Source of the DNA: Eutrophovita brisbanensis
GTDB lineage: Bacteria > Pseudomonadota > Gammaproteobacteria > Burkholderiales > Eutrophovitaceae
Direction: 5' to 3'
Length of the DNA stretch: 64,000 nucleotides
Assembly: GCA_038147395.1 (NCBI GenBank)
Contig: JAYQTM010000001.1
Span: 434,001-498,000 of the forward strand
Shown: piece by piece, positions 35,081 through 44,440 of the stretch
Position numbering within the stretch: the first letter of the stretch is position 1
Layout of the letters: every line of letters begins with the position of its first letter
The notes under the pieces: generated by a model
Database searches by the model: none
Seen by the model: the letters and a program-made list of their open reading frames with translations, nothing else
Told to the model about the DNA's origin: nothing
Translations under genes and position numbers: made by a program

Positions 35081-35912
35081 TGTAAGTCTCTGTGGCGCGT
35101 TACGATGTCGTATTCACTTTGCAAGGTCTTGCCAAGTTGATCGACCACATACACGGATCTGTGCTTCCCCCGGTGCATCCGATACATATCGAGACTAACT
35201 TTCGACCATCTTCTTTGAATTTGCTGGACCACGTTCCGGTGAAGACGGAGATATCCTTTATAAATTCGTAAACTGCGATGAAATCGGAGAAGTACTGTTC
35301 GATCTCAGGAGACAATCCATTGAAAGATCGTAAGTCCTCCTCGTAGTAGGGATTTGGAAGACAGCGTGCATCAAAAATAAAATCCGCATCCAAGGGTACG
35401 CCGTTTTTAAATCCGAAGGACTGGAGAATCAGAGTGAAATCGAGATCGCTGATTTTTATTGTGTCTTTGATGTGAGACCGAAGTTGAGTTGGTGACAGTC
35501 CGCTTGTATCTAGATGGGTCGCGATTGCTCCAATAGTTGCGAAGAGTTCACGCTCTTTGCGGATGCAATCCAACACCGTGCCTGAGTGTGCAGCAAGTGG
35601 GTGAGGTCTTCTAGTCTCAGAAAACCTGCGAACGAGATCTTCATCTGTCGCATCCAAGAAGATGATTTTGATCTCTTTATACCTTAAGACGAATTCGTTG
35701 AGATGGACCTTTATCTGGGTCAGTGTTGAGGCGTTCCTGATATCCACACCGATTGCAACACGACTATAGCCTCGGTTCTCAAGAGTCTCAATACAGGGCT
35801 CCAAGAGCGTTAGTGGAAGATTGTCGATACAATAAAATCCAAGGTCTTCAATGATTTTCAGTGCCACACTTTTGCCTGATCCGGACATCCCCGTGACTAC
35901 CGTAATCTCCAC
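35077..35912 (-). CDS. rapZ: RNase adaptor RapZ, C-terminus broken by one missing base
   Basis: RapZ is a P-loop protein (GMSGSGKSVALKIIEDLG) that in E. coli targets the small RNA GlmZ to RNase E and controls glucosamine-6-phosphate synthesis. The frame as given leaves the conserved sequence after IGCTGG and runs to a nonsense tail ending at 35100. In the neighbouring frame the proper end HRSVYVVDQLGKTLQ ... IVTRHRDLH follows, stopping at 35077. Adding one G to the GGGGG on the minus strand restores TGGKHRSV and a 278-residue protein. The domain reported to bind RNA lies in this C-terminal part. Confidence 0.92.
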
Positions 35913-35941
35913 TTTTTTGGCCTCTGTGATTTTGAAAGGAT

Positions 35942-36880
35942 CTAACTATTCCCGATCGCGGAATTTTGTCGAGCCATGAATTCAGCGGTGCTATCGATTC
36001 CGCGCAACTGAAGCACAAAGTTACGTACCGCAGCCTCTATTAATACTGCTAAATTACGACCAGCTGCGACAGGAAGCTGTACTTTTCGGACGTCAACGCC
36101 AAGTATGGTTTCAGTTGTCGCTGTTAGTGGTAGGCGGTCACTGGTCGAATGGTTCGAGGAGGTAACTTTAACTAGTTCGACTATGAGTTTAAGATTTTTT
36201 CTCCTTCGGACAGCAGTCTCACCAAATATCGTTCGAATATTTAACATTCCAAGGCCTCGAACTTCCAGGTAGTCTTTTAAAAGCGCAGGGCTCCTGCCTT
36301 CGAGCGTTTTTGGGGCGATATGAAAGAGTTCGACAACATCGTCTGCTACGAGCCCAGAACCCCGGGATATAAGTTCGAGCGCCAGTTCGCTTTTCCCAAC
36401 TCCACTTTTCCCAGTGATCATCGTGCCTACTCCAAGTACATCTAATAAAACGCCATGCTGGGTTACGTGTTCAGCTAGCACTCTTCCAAGGTATGTTCGG
36501 ATGACCCAAATAATTTGTAAACTAGGTAGAGTGGTTGCCAGCACAGGGATGCCTTCGGTACGGGCAAAATTTAAAATCGAACTCGGACAGACCTCATCGT
36601 CGGAAATAATCAAGCATGATGTGTTATCTCTTCTGAGTTTATTTAGCGCCTCAGTCTGCGCGCTACTAGTCATCGTCGCAAAATGTGCTGCTTCGGTCCG
36701 ACTGAATATTTGAATCCAATTTGGGTGTAGTACGTTTAGGTGTCCGATAAGACCGTGTGAAGAACGGTTTACATTTTCAGTATTTAGGCTGTTTGAATCA
36801 GCGTTACCACGCAAGATCCACGATAGATTGAGTGATTCTTGATTTTCAGAATATATTTGATTGACCGTGATGTGTGACAT
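35942..36880 (-). CDS. hprK: HPr kinase/phosphorylase
   Basis: In proteobacteria HprK phosphorylates a Ser of NPr/HPr and works with the nitrogen PTS. The 312-residue product has the Walker A GVGTMITGKSGVGKSELALEL (split here into GKSGVGKSEL), the HPrK signature LEVRGLGMLNIRTIFG and an N-terminal domain of about 130 residues. Its start overlaps ptsN by 35 bases. Confidence 0.92.
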   Translation of the reverse strand: MSHITVNQIYSENQESLNLSWILRGNADSNSLNTENVNRSSHGLIGHLNVLHPNWIQIFSRTEAAHFATMTSSAQTEALNKLRRDNTSCLIISDDEVCPSSILNFARTEGIPVLATTLPSLQIIWVIRTYLGRVLAEHVTQHGVLLDVLGVGTMITGKSGVGKSELALELISRGSGLVADDVVELFHIAPKTLEGRSPALLKDYLEVRGLGMLNIRTIFGETAVRRRKNLKLIVELVKVTSSNHSTSDRLPLTATTETILGVDVRKVQLPVAAGRNLAVLIEAAVRNFVLQLRGIDSTAEFMARQNSAIGNS

Positions 36881-37340
36881 CGGATTTACCCAGAATGTTT
36901 AAAACGGCATTTTCGTTAGAGCACGAAACGAGAGCTTCGCGATTCTCGACCCTACTGAATACCTCGGCGAAATGTGATAGCAAATCTAGATGTTGTGTTT
37001 GGTGTTTTGTTCTCGGTGTGAGTAATGCGAAGACTAAGGTTACGGGTCGATGATCATTGGATTCAAACTGAATGGGGTTCGCGAGACGAACGAAGACGCC
37101 ACAAAATCTTTTTAAGTTTGGTAATTTTCCGTGTGGTATTGCAACCCCGTGCCCTATGCCAGTCGACCCGATCCGCTCTCTGGCAAATAACGCATCAAAT
37201 ACCTCAGACCGAGGAATTGCTTGCGATTTCTCCACAATCAAACCAATTTCTTCAAATAGCCGTTTCTTGCTAGATATTTCTACATCGAGTCGAACCGTTA
37301 CACATTCTAATAGTTTTTGTACTCCTATTTTAGCGTTCAT
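36846..37340 (-). CDS. ptsN: PTS IIA-like nitrogen-regulatory protein PtsN (EIIA-Ntr)
   Basis: The 164-residue phosphocarrier has the phospho-His in GVAIPHGKL (about residue 66) within the IIA fold. It is the output of the nitrogen PTS and is linked to potassium transport and sigma-54. Only one base separates it from rpoN's stop; no hpf gene lies between them, unlike the common order. Confidence 0.93.
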   Translation of the reverse strand: MNAKIGVQKLLECVTVRLDVEISSKKRLFEEIGLIVEKSQAIPRSEVFDALFARERIGSTGIGHGVAIPHGKLPNLKRFCGVFVRLANPIQFESNDHRPVTLVFALLTPRTKHQTQHLDLLSHFAEVFSRVENREALVSCSNENAVLNILGKSDVTHHGQSNIF

Positions 37341-37341
37341 G

Positions 37342-38727
37342 TTAAAACTTCCTTCTCATACTAGAAGGTAGTATGCCAAGTTGTTCTCGATATTTTGCAA
37401 TCGTCCTTCTCGCAACTTTGATATCTCTTCCTTTCAGCAGCATTTGGATTTTTTGATCGCTGAACGGCTTATGAGCGTTTTCGTTTTTAATGATTTTCGC
37501 AATAAGCTCTTTAATGTACCTTGAAGATGCGTTTTCGTCTCTGCTTAATTGCGCAGAGAAGAAATATTTAAGTTCATAGATTCCCCTCGGTGTTGCGATA
37601 TATTTTCCATTCGTTGCTCTCGACACGGTCGATTCATGTATTTCCAGACGGTCTGCAACTTCTTGCAAGGTTAGTGGCTGTAGTCCTTTACTGCCTTCTT
37701 GCAGAAAATCTCGTTGTATATCGAAGATTACCGCGGCCACACGTATTAAGGTGTTTTTTCGTTGCTCTACGCTTCGAGTGACGTATTTTGCGTCTACCAG
37801 GTATTTGCGGATTTGCTCATTGATGACGTCCCGGTTTTGTGAAGACAAAGTATCGTAATCAGTGCTCAGCACCACGTTGGGTATCGACTCTGAGTTGATT
37901 TGGATTACCACCTTATCATTGTCCCGGCTTAGCGTTAGATCTGGAATTATTTCCAAATGATGACTCGGTGCCTTATCCATTACTGGATGAGATTTTAGAG
38001 TGGTGATCAGCTCGATCGCCTTTTCTACATCCGAAGCCTTACACCCTATCGACATCGCGATTTTTTGGCGATTTTTGGTGCTAAGTTGTTTCAAGTGCTC
38101 TCGAACTATCCTAATAGCGATATCCTGGATATGCGTGGGATGCTTAGATTGTAAGATTTGGAACGTCAGAAAGTCCGAAAGGTTACGAGAACCTACCCCG
38201 TTGGGCTCCAGCGCCTTCAGATATTCGTTACACCTTTCAAAGTCGTTTTCAGCCCAATTAGAATTTTTGGGGAAATTGAGTCTAAGATCGGAAAAAGTAT
38301 CGGTCAAAAATCCTTTTTCATCAACAGAGTCGATCAGGAATGTCACTAAAAGTCTGTCTGTTGCGCTAATGTTGTTACTGATTAATTGGTCTTTTAGCTC
38401 CATCCGGAAGCTCTCAGGTGTAGTAGCCCTAAAATTTTCTTGCCGAGCATGCGCGTCAACTGGGACGTTAGAAGTCAGCTGATCTCGCGGGCGTAGATAT
38501 CCGTTATCGGCGCTGTCCCAGGTTGTCTCTGTCTCTTCCCATTCGAGGTCTTCGACTCGTACTTCTTGTGAATGAATATCGACTTCGATAAATGGATTTT
38601 CTTCGCATATCGTACGCAAAGATTGTGCAAGCTCCATGTTGTTCATCGCCAGAAATTTTAGCGATTGCTTTAGTTCTGGCGTCAGACTTAAACTTTGCTT
38701 TTGTCCGATTTGTAAAACTTGTTTCAC
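37342..38727 (-). CDS. rpoN: RNA polymerase sigma-54 factor
   Basis: The 461-residue product has the Gln-rich N-terminal region I (MKQVLQIGQKQSLSLTPELK), core-binding domain and the C-terminal RpoN box ARRTIAKYREQLGI near the end, which reads the -24 element. Full length. It follows lptB by 48 bases on the minus strand. Confidence 0.95.
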   Translation of the reverse strand: MKQVLQIGQKQSLSLTPELKQSLKFLAMNNMELAQSLRTICEENPFIEVDIHSQEVRVEDLEWEETETTWDSADNGYLRPRDQLTSNVPVDAHARQENFRATTPESFRMELKDQLISNNISATDRLLVTFLIDSVDEKGFLTDTFSDLRLNFPKNSNWAENDFERCNEYLKALEPNGVGSRNLSDFLTFQILQSKHPTHIQDIAIRIVREHLKQLSTKNRQKIAMSIGCKASDVEKAIELITTLKSHPVMDKAPSHHLEIIPDLTLSRDNDKVVIQINSESIPNVVLSTDYDTLSSQNRDVINEQIRKYLVDAKYVTRSVEQRKNTLIRVAAVIFDIQRDFLQEGSKGLQPLTLQEVADRLEIHESTVSRATNGKYIATPRGIYELKYFFSAQLSRDENASSRYIKELIAKIIKNENAHKPFSDQKIQMLLKGRDIKVARRTIAKYREQLGILPSSMRRKF

Positions 38728-38775
38728 TGTCGAATCAACTCTATGTGTTCGCTATAAGACGATGTGCGCCGATTA

Positions 38776-39486
38776 TCAAAGCGTGAATTGTTCTCCGAGG
38801 TACACCTTTCTGACCGTTTCATCTCCCACGATGGTGTCGGTGTCTCCGCTAGCGAGTAAGTTCCCTTGGTTAATGATGTAAGCTTTGTCACACACATCCA
38901 GTGTTTCTCTCACATTATGGTCGGTGATTACCACACCGATTTTTTTTGTAGCTAGGAATTTGATGATTTTTTTTACGTCAATCACTGCGAGGGGATCAAC
39001 GCCAGCGAACGGTTCATCGAGCAGAATAAAACTTGGTGAACTAGCCAGCGCGCGCGCTATTTCAACGCGGCGGCGCTCTCCTCCTGATAGAGCAAGCGCC
39101 CGACTTTTTCTTAGGTGGGAAATATTTAATTCGTCCAGTAACTCATCTAAACGCTGTCTTTTGTTTTGGGACCCATTGAGTTCAAGGACTGCAAGTATGT
39201 TCTGCTCCACATTCAATTTTCTGAAAATAGAGGCTTCTTGTGGCAAGTAACTGATGCCTAACCTGGCTCTTTTGTGTATTGGAAGCTTGGTGATGTCCAC
39301 GTTGTCCATCAATAAGGATCCACTCGTACACCTAGTAATTCCGACGATCATGTAAAACGTCGTGGTCTTTCCCGCCCCGTTGGGACCCAGCAAACCGACA
39401 ACTTCGCCTCTTTTTACCTCTAAGGATACGTTCTCGACAACGACTTTAGATCGATATTTTTTATGAAGAGAGATCGCTCTTAGCAC
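38776..39486 (-). CDS. lptB: LPS export ABC ATPase LptB
   Basis: The 236-residue ATPase powers LPS extraction with LptFG. Walker A GPNGAGKTTTFYMI, Q-loop YLPQEASIFRKL, signature LSGGERRRVEIARAL and Walker B ILLDEPFAGVDP are all present; the PQEASIFRKLNVEQN stretch is characteristic of LptB. It lies between lptA and rpoN. Confidence 0.95.
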   Translation of the reverse strand: MLRAISLHKKYRSKVVVENVSLEVKRGEVVGLLGPNGAGKTTTFYMIVGITRCTSGSLLMDNVDITKLPIHKRARLGISYLPQEASIFRKLNVEQNILAVLELNGSQNKRQRLDELLDELNISHLRKSRALALSGGERRRVEIARALASSPSFILLDEPFAGVDPLAVIDVKKIIKFLATKKIGVVITDHNVRETLDVCDKAYIINQGNLLASGDTDTIVGDETVRKVYLGEQFTL

Positions 39487-39531
39487 TTTTCCAATCTCCC
39501 AAGTCGTTGGTTTGCAAGTCTCAGGCGCGAG

Positions 39532-40048
39532 CTATTGATCTTTTGTTTTTGGCTTGATGATTGCTTTGACTCGGCCAGAGTCCTCTGATGAGCCTGAGCC
39601 ATCGACCATGAACTGCTCTGTGCTTGCATCGTATGAAATAAACGGTCCGTGTACCTCATCTTCGTCTCTCCAGAGCCTTGCGTTTCGAAACATACGCAAC
39701 TCATCGGTTATCGCGTTGTACTCAATCCGCTCTGCTTCCCCTTCAATAAAGTCATCGTATCCTTCGCGCTTTTGTTTAAAGTACGCGAGTTTTCCGATGG
39801 CTATTCCTTTTTTAAATTCATCGTTTTCCTGGATAACGGTCAACTCATCTGCGCGAATTACGAGGGTCCCTTGGGTCAGCACGACGTTACCCTCGAATGT
39901 CGCAGTGCTGGTTTTGTCGTCCATTGTTCCGCGATTTGCTTCTATGTTAATGGGTTGCGCTCTGTCAGCATTTTCTGCAAGTAGCGAAGTAAAGCAGCCT
40001 GCGGTAAATACAAATAAAATCGATGCGAAAGACGATCTTGGCGTTCAT
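39532..40048 (-). CDS. lptA: LPS transport periplasmic protein LptA, frame broken near its start
   Basis: LptA forms the periplasmic bridge for LPS. The open frame from 39924 misses the signal peptide, yet the same frame upstream encodes a signal-like segment (SILFVFTAGCFTSLLA) and AQPINIEANRGT, a true LptA mature start. The only ATG nearby (40046-40048) is one base out of frame; removing one A from the AAGATCG at 40036-40030 gives MNAKSSFASILFVF and a 171-residue protein. The alternative is a rare non-ATG start downstream of the in-frame TGA. It is followed by lptB 45 bases later. Confidence 0.85.
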
Positions 40049-40052
40049 GATG

Positions 40053-40617
40053 TTATTTTGCGATCAAAGTAAGTGATACATCTGAATTTATCATGAGTAG
40101 CCCTTCTTCGTTATCGTACGAGAATCCGACACCTCTTCCCGTAAGAGTTTCTCTTGTGAAATTCGCTGGTTGGTCCGATGTGACGAGTCCAGTTTTCAGA
40201 TTGATATGAGCAGAAGTTGTGGTGGCGGTGGTCTTAGGGCGCTTATCAGGTGGGGTAAACGACAATGTCACATTACCACGGAGGTCCAACTTATCCCGCT
40301 GGAGCATTTCTCCCATATCGGCTGAAGTGACACCTCTGGCTTGTGTTGCAGTATTGTGGACGACGTGAGGTCTTGTCATCCTGAACGATGTTCCGTCGTC
40401 TGACCCAAAAACTGTGTCCGCGTTCAAGGTAAACTCGAGTCCACCAGAAGAGTTAAATCGCCGAACTTGTGCATTCTCAATAAAAAATTTTGGGCTCGTT
40501 TGAGAAGAGAGCCCGCGCGCGTGTTCCGCACGAAAATAGATTTGGGACCAAGAAAATATTGCAAGCGCAAATAGTGCCAAAATCAGAGCGACTGTTTTGT
40601 AGGGTTGTTACATTCAT
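40053..40617 (-). CDS. lptC: LPS export protein LptC, N-terminus needs one base removed
   Basis: LptC is the bitopic inner-membrane partner of LptBFG and LptA. The unbroken frame begins with TTG at 40580 (MALFALAIFSWSQIYF), which lacks a charged cytoplasmic tail. An ATG at 40617 overlaps kdsC's TGA (ATGA) in another frame; deleting one A from the AAAA run at about 40592-40595 joins it: MNVTTLQTVALILALFALAI and 187 residues, close to the E. coli 191. The periplasmic domain with strands such as LEFTLNADTVFG and the end DVSLTLIAK are intact. Confidence 0.82.
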
Positions 40618-41141
40618 TCTGACCCGAATCTTCTTGTTATCGGCGCCCATCTATCCGTTGATCGTAAGATCAGTTCAGCAATTTCTCTGACTACTCCGTC
40701 GCCTCCACGTTTGCTGGACACGTGATCAACAGCGTCTAGAACCTCAGAGCATGCGTCACTGGGGCAAGCTGAAAAACCACACATCTTAATAGCTGTCAAA
40801 TCTGGCAAGTCATCGCCAATGTACGCTACTTCTTCTCGCCGTAGGCCTGTGGTTTCCAAAAACTTTTGGAGATCTTTTTCCTTGTCACTAGAGCTCACAT
40901 ATATGTGTTGAATACCTAGGTCTTTGATCCGCTGTTCCAGAGCATCTGAGTTCCTCCCGCTAATGATTCCGACTAATATTTTTGCATTCAGGAGAAGTTG
41001 GATGCCGAGCCCGTCTTTGACATCGAAGCTTTTTATTTCTTCTCCACGCGCGGAGTAGTGAAGTTTTCCATCAGTCATAACACCATCAACGTCCAGAAGG
41101 ACAGCTTTTATTAAATCAAGATTACTTTTCACATTTGTCAT
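40614..41141 (-). CDS. kdsC: 3-deoxy-D-manno-octulosonate 8-phosphate phosphatase KdsC
   Basis: HAD-superfamily phosphatase releasing Kdo for lipid A. The 175-residue product has the nucleophile motif LLDVDGVMTDGKLHY (Asp17, Asp19), GIISGRNSDALEQR and AYIGDDLPDLTAIK. It overlaps kdsD by one base (TAATG) and lptC by ATGA. Confidence 0.95.
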   Translation of the reverse strand: MTNVKSNLDLIKAVLLDVDGVMTDGKLHYSARGEEIKSFDVKDGLGIQLLLNAKILVGIISGRNSDALEQRIKDLGIQHIYVSSSDKEKDLQKFLETTGLRREEVAYIGDDLPDLTAIKMCGFSACPSDACSEVLDAVDHVSSKRGGDGVVREIAELILRSTDRWAPITRRFGSE

Positions 41142-42109
41142 TACAGTAGTTTTGTTTGCATGATTTGATGGAGTCCAATAATTCCTACCGGTAAGTCCGA
41201 ATCGTCAACGGCAACCAAGTGATTGACCTTCAGTCGCTCCATTGTCGATAGGGCCTCCGACACAAGCGCATTGCAATCGATAGATTTGGGATTTTTTGTC
41301 ATTATTTGAGTAACTTTTAATTCTTTGAGATCCGAGCATTTCTCGAGCGCTCGACGTAAATCTCCATCAGTGATAATACCCACAGTTTCTTTATTTTTGG
41401 TAACCAAGGTCGCGCCAATTTTTTTCTCTGTGATTTCCATTATTGCGATACGAATATCAGCCTCGACCGATATTGTGGGTAGGTCAGATTCCATTTTCAT
41501 GACATCGCTCACACGAGTGAGTAGCTGTTTTCCCAACGAGCCACCGGGGTGAGAGCGGGCGAAATCTTTCGCGGAGAAACCTTTCTGGGAGAGCAGTGCG
41601 ACCGCGATGGCATCACCCATGACTAGTGCCGCAGTTGTGCTCGTTGTAGGCGCAAGCCCCAAGGGACATGCTTCGCTGCCGACACCACAATCAATGTTAA
41701 TGTCTGCGAGTTTGGCCAGTGATGATTTAGCGTTGCCAGTTAGGGTGATAAGCTGTATGCCCTCGCGTTTAAGGATCGGGATCATTGATGTTATCTCCCG
41801 AGTCTCCCCTGAATAAGAAATGGCGATGACTACGTCGTCATTAGTTATCATGCCAAGATCTCCATGATTGGCCTCCGCAGGGTGGACAAAGAAGGAGGGG
41901 GTGCCCGTGCTGGACAGTGTGGCGGCAATTTTGCGACCGACGTGGCCCGACTTTCCGATTCCCATTATCACAACTTTGCCTTTACAGGCTGACAGCAACG
42001 CGCAAGCTTTGTTGAAAGAGTCGTCTAGTTTGTTTCGCAAGTCTTGAAGCCCTGTTGTTTCTATTTCGAACACTGTTCGAGCAGTCTCAACATACTGATT
42101 TATGGACAT
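41141..42109 (-). CDS. kdsD: D-arabinose-5-phosphate isomerase KdsD
   Basis: Converts ribulose-5-phosphate to arabinose-5-phosphate for Kdo synthesis. The 322-residue product has a SIS domain (MGIGKSGHVGRKIAATLSS, PAEANHGDLGMI) and two CBS domains (about residues 200-320). It is the first gene of the minus-strand operon kdsD-kdsC-lptCAB-rpoN-ptsN-hprK-rapZ. Confidence 0.95.
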   Translation of the reverse strand: MSINQYVETARTVFEIETTGLQDLRNKLDDSFNKACALLSACKGKVVIMGIGKSGHVGRKIAATLSSTGTPSFFVHPAEANHGDLGMITNDDVVIAISYSGETREITSMIPILKREGIQLITLTGNAKSSLAKLADINIDCGVGSEACPLGLAPTTSTTAALVMGDAIAVALLSQKGFSAKDFARSHPGGSLGKQLLTRVSDVMKMESDLPTISVEADIRIAIMEITEKKIGATLVTKNKETVGIITDGDLRRALEKCSDLKELKVTQIMTKNPKSIDCNALVSEALSTMERLKVNHLVAVDDSDLPVGIIGLHQIMQTKLL

Positions 42110-42313
42110 TTTCCGTGAGTCTCTCTGTTCGTTGGATTGTTCGGCCGAGTATACCGTATGCTCAACGCACCAGAGTGATTCATTCAGCTAAATCGTAAGA
42201 CACGAGGATTAGAGTTAATACAGGCGATGCGGTGGACCACGCGGGATTGTGTTAACTTCTAAGCCTAGGACGGTTTTCTCAAAATATTCTTAGCCTCACC
42301 AAGTTAGAACCGC
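42110..42313. promoter_or_regulatory. Divergent gap between kdsD and the mla operon
   Basis: A 204-base gap with no coding frame, between the minus-strand kdsD operon and plus-strand mlaF, and so the likely site of both promoters. A TATACT on the minus strand near 42154-42159 could be a -10 box for kdsD, but no matching -35 is convincing. Confidence 0.4.
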
Positions 42314-43138
42314 ATGCTTAAATCATCGGACGTGATTAAACTGACAAAAGTCAAGTTCTCCTACGCTAGTGGAGCGATCTTTGACAATCTGAGTGTAGGC
42401 TTTCCCAAGGCTAAAGTAACAGCTGTAATGGGGGGTAGTGGATCCGGTAAAACCACAATACTTAAGTTGATTGGGGGGCAGATTAAGCCAAATTCCGGTG
42501 ACGTTTCATATGATGGTGAGAGCATTAATCAGTTCAGCTACGATCAGCTTTTCCGATTTCGACGGAAATTGGGGATGTTATTTCAGTTCGGGGCGTTGTT
42601 TACTGATCTCAATGTGTTCGATAACGTCGCATTTCCTTTGAGGGAGCAGTCCTCGTTGCCGGAGGTGGCCATCAGAGATCTGGTCCTTTTGAAGCTACAC
42701 ACAGTGGGTCTTCGTGGCGCCTCGAGATTGATGCCTTCGGAGCTGTCGGGCGGAATGGCTCGAAGAGTCGCGCTAGCGCGGGCGATCGCTCTGGACCCTG
42801 AGGTCATGCTTTACGATGAGCCATTTACTGGGCTGGACCCGATATCTACAGCGATAACGGGTGATTTGATCAGGCGTTTAAATAATGCGCTTGGCATTAC
42901 CTCTATTTTTGTGACGCACGATATCAAGGCATCTTTTAAAGTCGCGGACGAGGTAGTGCTTCTGTCCAGAGGTCAAGTTACGGCTCGTGGCACACCGCAG
43001 GAGCTTATCGCCTCTCAGGATCCGTTTGTTCGACAGTTTGTTGGTGGTGAGGTTGATGGCCCTGTTCCATTTCATGTCGCGTCCGAGAATATTGCGAAGG
43101 ACCTCGGAATCCCCGTTTCTCACTGGCTAAAAAAATGA
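42314..43138 (+). CDS. mlaF: Phospholipid ABC transporter ATPase MlaF
   Basis: Powers phospholipid traffic between the membranes with MlaE, MlaD, MlaB. The 274-residue product has Walker A GGSGSGKTTILKLIGG, signature LSGGMARRVALARAI and Walker B VMLYDEPFTGLDP; LLFQFGALFTDLNVFDNVAFP is characteristic of MlaF. It overlaps mlaE by ATGA (43135-43138). Confidence 0.95.
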   Translation: MLKSSDVIKLTKVKFSYASGAIFDNLSVGFPKAKVTAVMGGSGSGKTTILKLIGGQIKPNSGDVSYDGESINQFSYDQLFRFRRKLGMLFQFGALFTDLNVFDNVAFPLREQSSLPEVAIRDLVLLKLHTVGLRGASRLMPSELSGGMARRVALARAIALDPEVMLYDEPFTGLDPISTAITGDLIRRLNNALGITSIFVTHDIKASFKVADEVVLLSRGQVTARGTPQELIASQDPFVRQFVGGEVDGPVPFHVASENIAKDLGIPVSHWLKK

Positions 43139-43923
43139 TTGTCAAAACTTTAACTAGTCTAGGCCACGCCATCATCGATTCAATTTGGAGATTGGGTGTA
43201 GCCAGTTCTTTTATCGCGAAAGTATTAACTCGGTCATCAATCGTTTTGCGTAGGCCGCGATTATTAGTGGACGAGATACATTTTGCAGGCGTGCTTTCTA
43301 TGGTCATCATTGTGGTCTCGGGGTTATTCGTCGGGCTGGTTTTGGGACTTCAAGGCTATGAGACGCTAAAACGTTACGGCTCCACTGGTGCAGTTGGTAC
43401 TCTAGTAGCCTTGTCTTTAGTCAGAGAGTTGGGTCCGGTCGTATCCGCGCTGTTGTTTGCAAGTCGAGCTGGTTCCGCTATTACAGCTGAGATAGGAATT
43501 ATGAAAACAACTGAGCAACTTTCAGCTATGGAGATGATGGCGGTTGATCCACACGCCCGAGTGATCTCTCCAATGTTTTGGGGGGGATTTGTCTCCATGC
43601 CCTTGCTCGCCGCGATATTCTCAGCGTTTGGCATCCTAGGAGGATATCTTATTACCGTTGTTGTGATCGGTGTGGACGGTGGGGCATTTTGGTCACAAAT
43701 GCAAGCTAGCGTCGATTTTTATCATGACATCTTAAATGGGGTGATCAAAAGTGTTGTTTTTGGTTTCGCCGTGAGCTGGATCGCGGTCTTCGAAGGCTAC
43801 GCGGCTGTGCCAACGGCGGAAGGTGTGTCCAGGGCGGTAACGCGAACGGTGGTAACCTCAGCGTTAGCTGTATTGGCGTTAGACTTTGTGTTAACCGCGT
43901 TTATGTTTACAGGGGGCGTTTAA
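43135..43923 (+). CDS. mlaE: Phospholipid ABC transporter permease MlaE
   Basis: A 262-residue polytopic protein of the MlaE/YrbE family with the conserved stretches VLSMVIIVVSGLFVGLVLGL and LVRELGPVVSALLFASRAGSA. It is coupled to mlaF by a four-base overlap and directly precedes mlaD. Confidence 0.95.
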   Translation: MIVKTLTSLGHAIIDSIWRLGVASSFIAKVLTRSSIVLRRPRLLVDEIHFAGVLSMVIIVVSGLFVGLVLGLQGYETLKRYGSTGAVGTLVALSLVRELGPVVSALLFASRAGSAITAEIGIMKTTEQLSAMEMMAVDPHARVISPMFWGGFVSMPLLAAIFSAFGILGGYLITVVVIGVDGGAFWSQMQASVDFYHDILNGVIKSVVFGFAVSWIAVFEGYAAVPTAEGVSRAVTRTVVTSALAVLALDFVLTAFMFTGGV

Positions 43924-44391
43924 ATGGAGAGAGCGAGTGTTGATCTATGGGTCGGCCTGTTTGTGGCGTTGGGGTTATTGGCGTTATTGTTTTTGGCACT
44001 CAAAGCGGGAAACGTAGATTCCATGTTTAAGTCTGAGGGTTATCAAATTTATGCTGAGTTCGATAACATTGGCGGGCTTAAAGCTAAGGCGCCCGTGAAG
44101 AGTGCGGGCGTGGTTGTGGGGCGGGTCGAGTCTGTGTCTTTTAGCAACGAGAGTTTACGTGCGGTTGTGAGCGCGAGAATAGATGAAGAATTCAAGTTCC
44201 CCAAAGATAGCTCTCTCTCCATTTTGACGGCTGGGCTACTGGGCGACCAATTTTTAGGGATTGACCCCGGAGGCGATGTGGACAATCTTGTCGATGGCGA
44301 CAGAGTTCGCATTACACAATCTGCCATTGTTCTTGAGAAAGTGATTGGCCAGTTTCTTTATGGCAAGATGTCTGAGGGTGGTGGTAATTGA
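43924..44391 (+). CDS. mlaD: Phospholipid-binding MCE protein MlaD
   Basis: A 155-residue membrane-anchored MCE protein: one N-terminal helix (about residues 7-25) and the MCE core YAEFDNIGGLKAKAPVKSAGVVVGRVES with the C-terminal hydrophobic end. MlaD hexamers form a lipid channel on MlaE. The length matches the short, single-MCE MlaD. Confidence 0.94.
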   Translation: MERASVDLWVGLFVALGLLALLFLALKAGNVDSMFKSEGYQIYAEFDNIGGLKAKAPVKSAGVVVGRVESVSFSNESLRAVVSARIDEEFKFPKDSSLSILTAGLLGDQFLGIDPGGDVDNLVDGDRVRITQSAIVLEKVIGQFLYGKMSEGGGN

Positions 44392-44440
44392 TCGGCTGCT
44401 TATGCAAGCGGTCCATTTTAGAATTTTTGGAGTAAAGCAA

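Noticed and set aside
44345..44440. Longer start of mlaC within mlaD
   Set aside because: It precedes the signal peptide and overlaps the mlaD coding region; ATG 44441 has its own ribosome-binding site.
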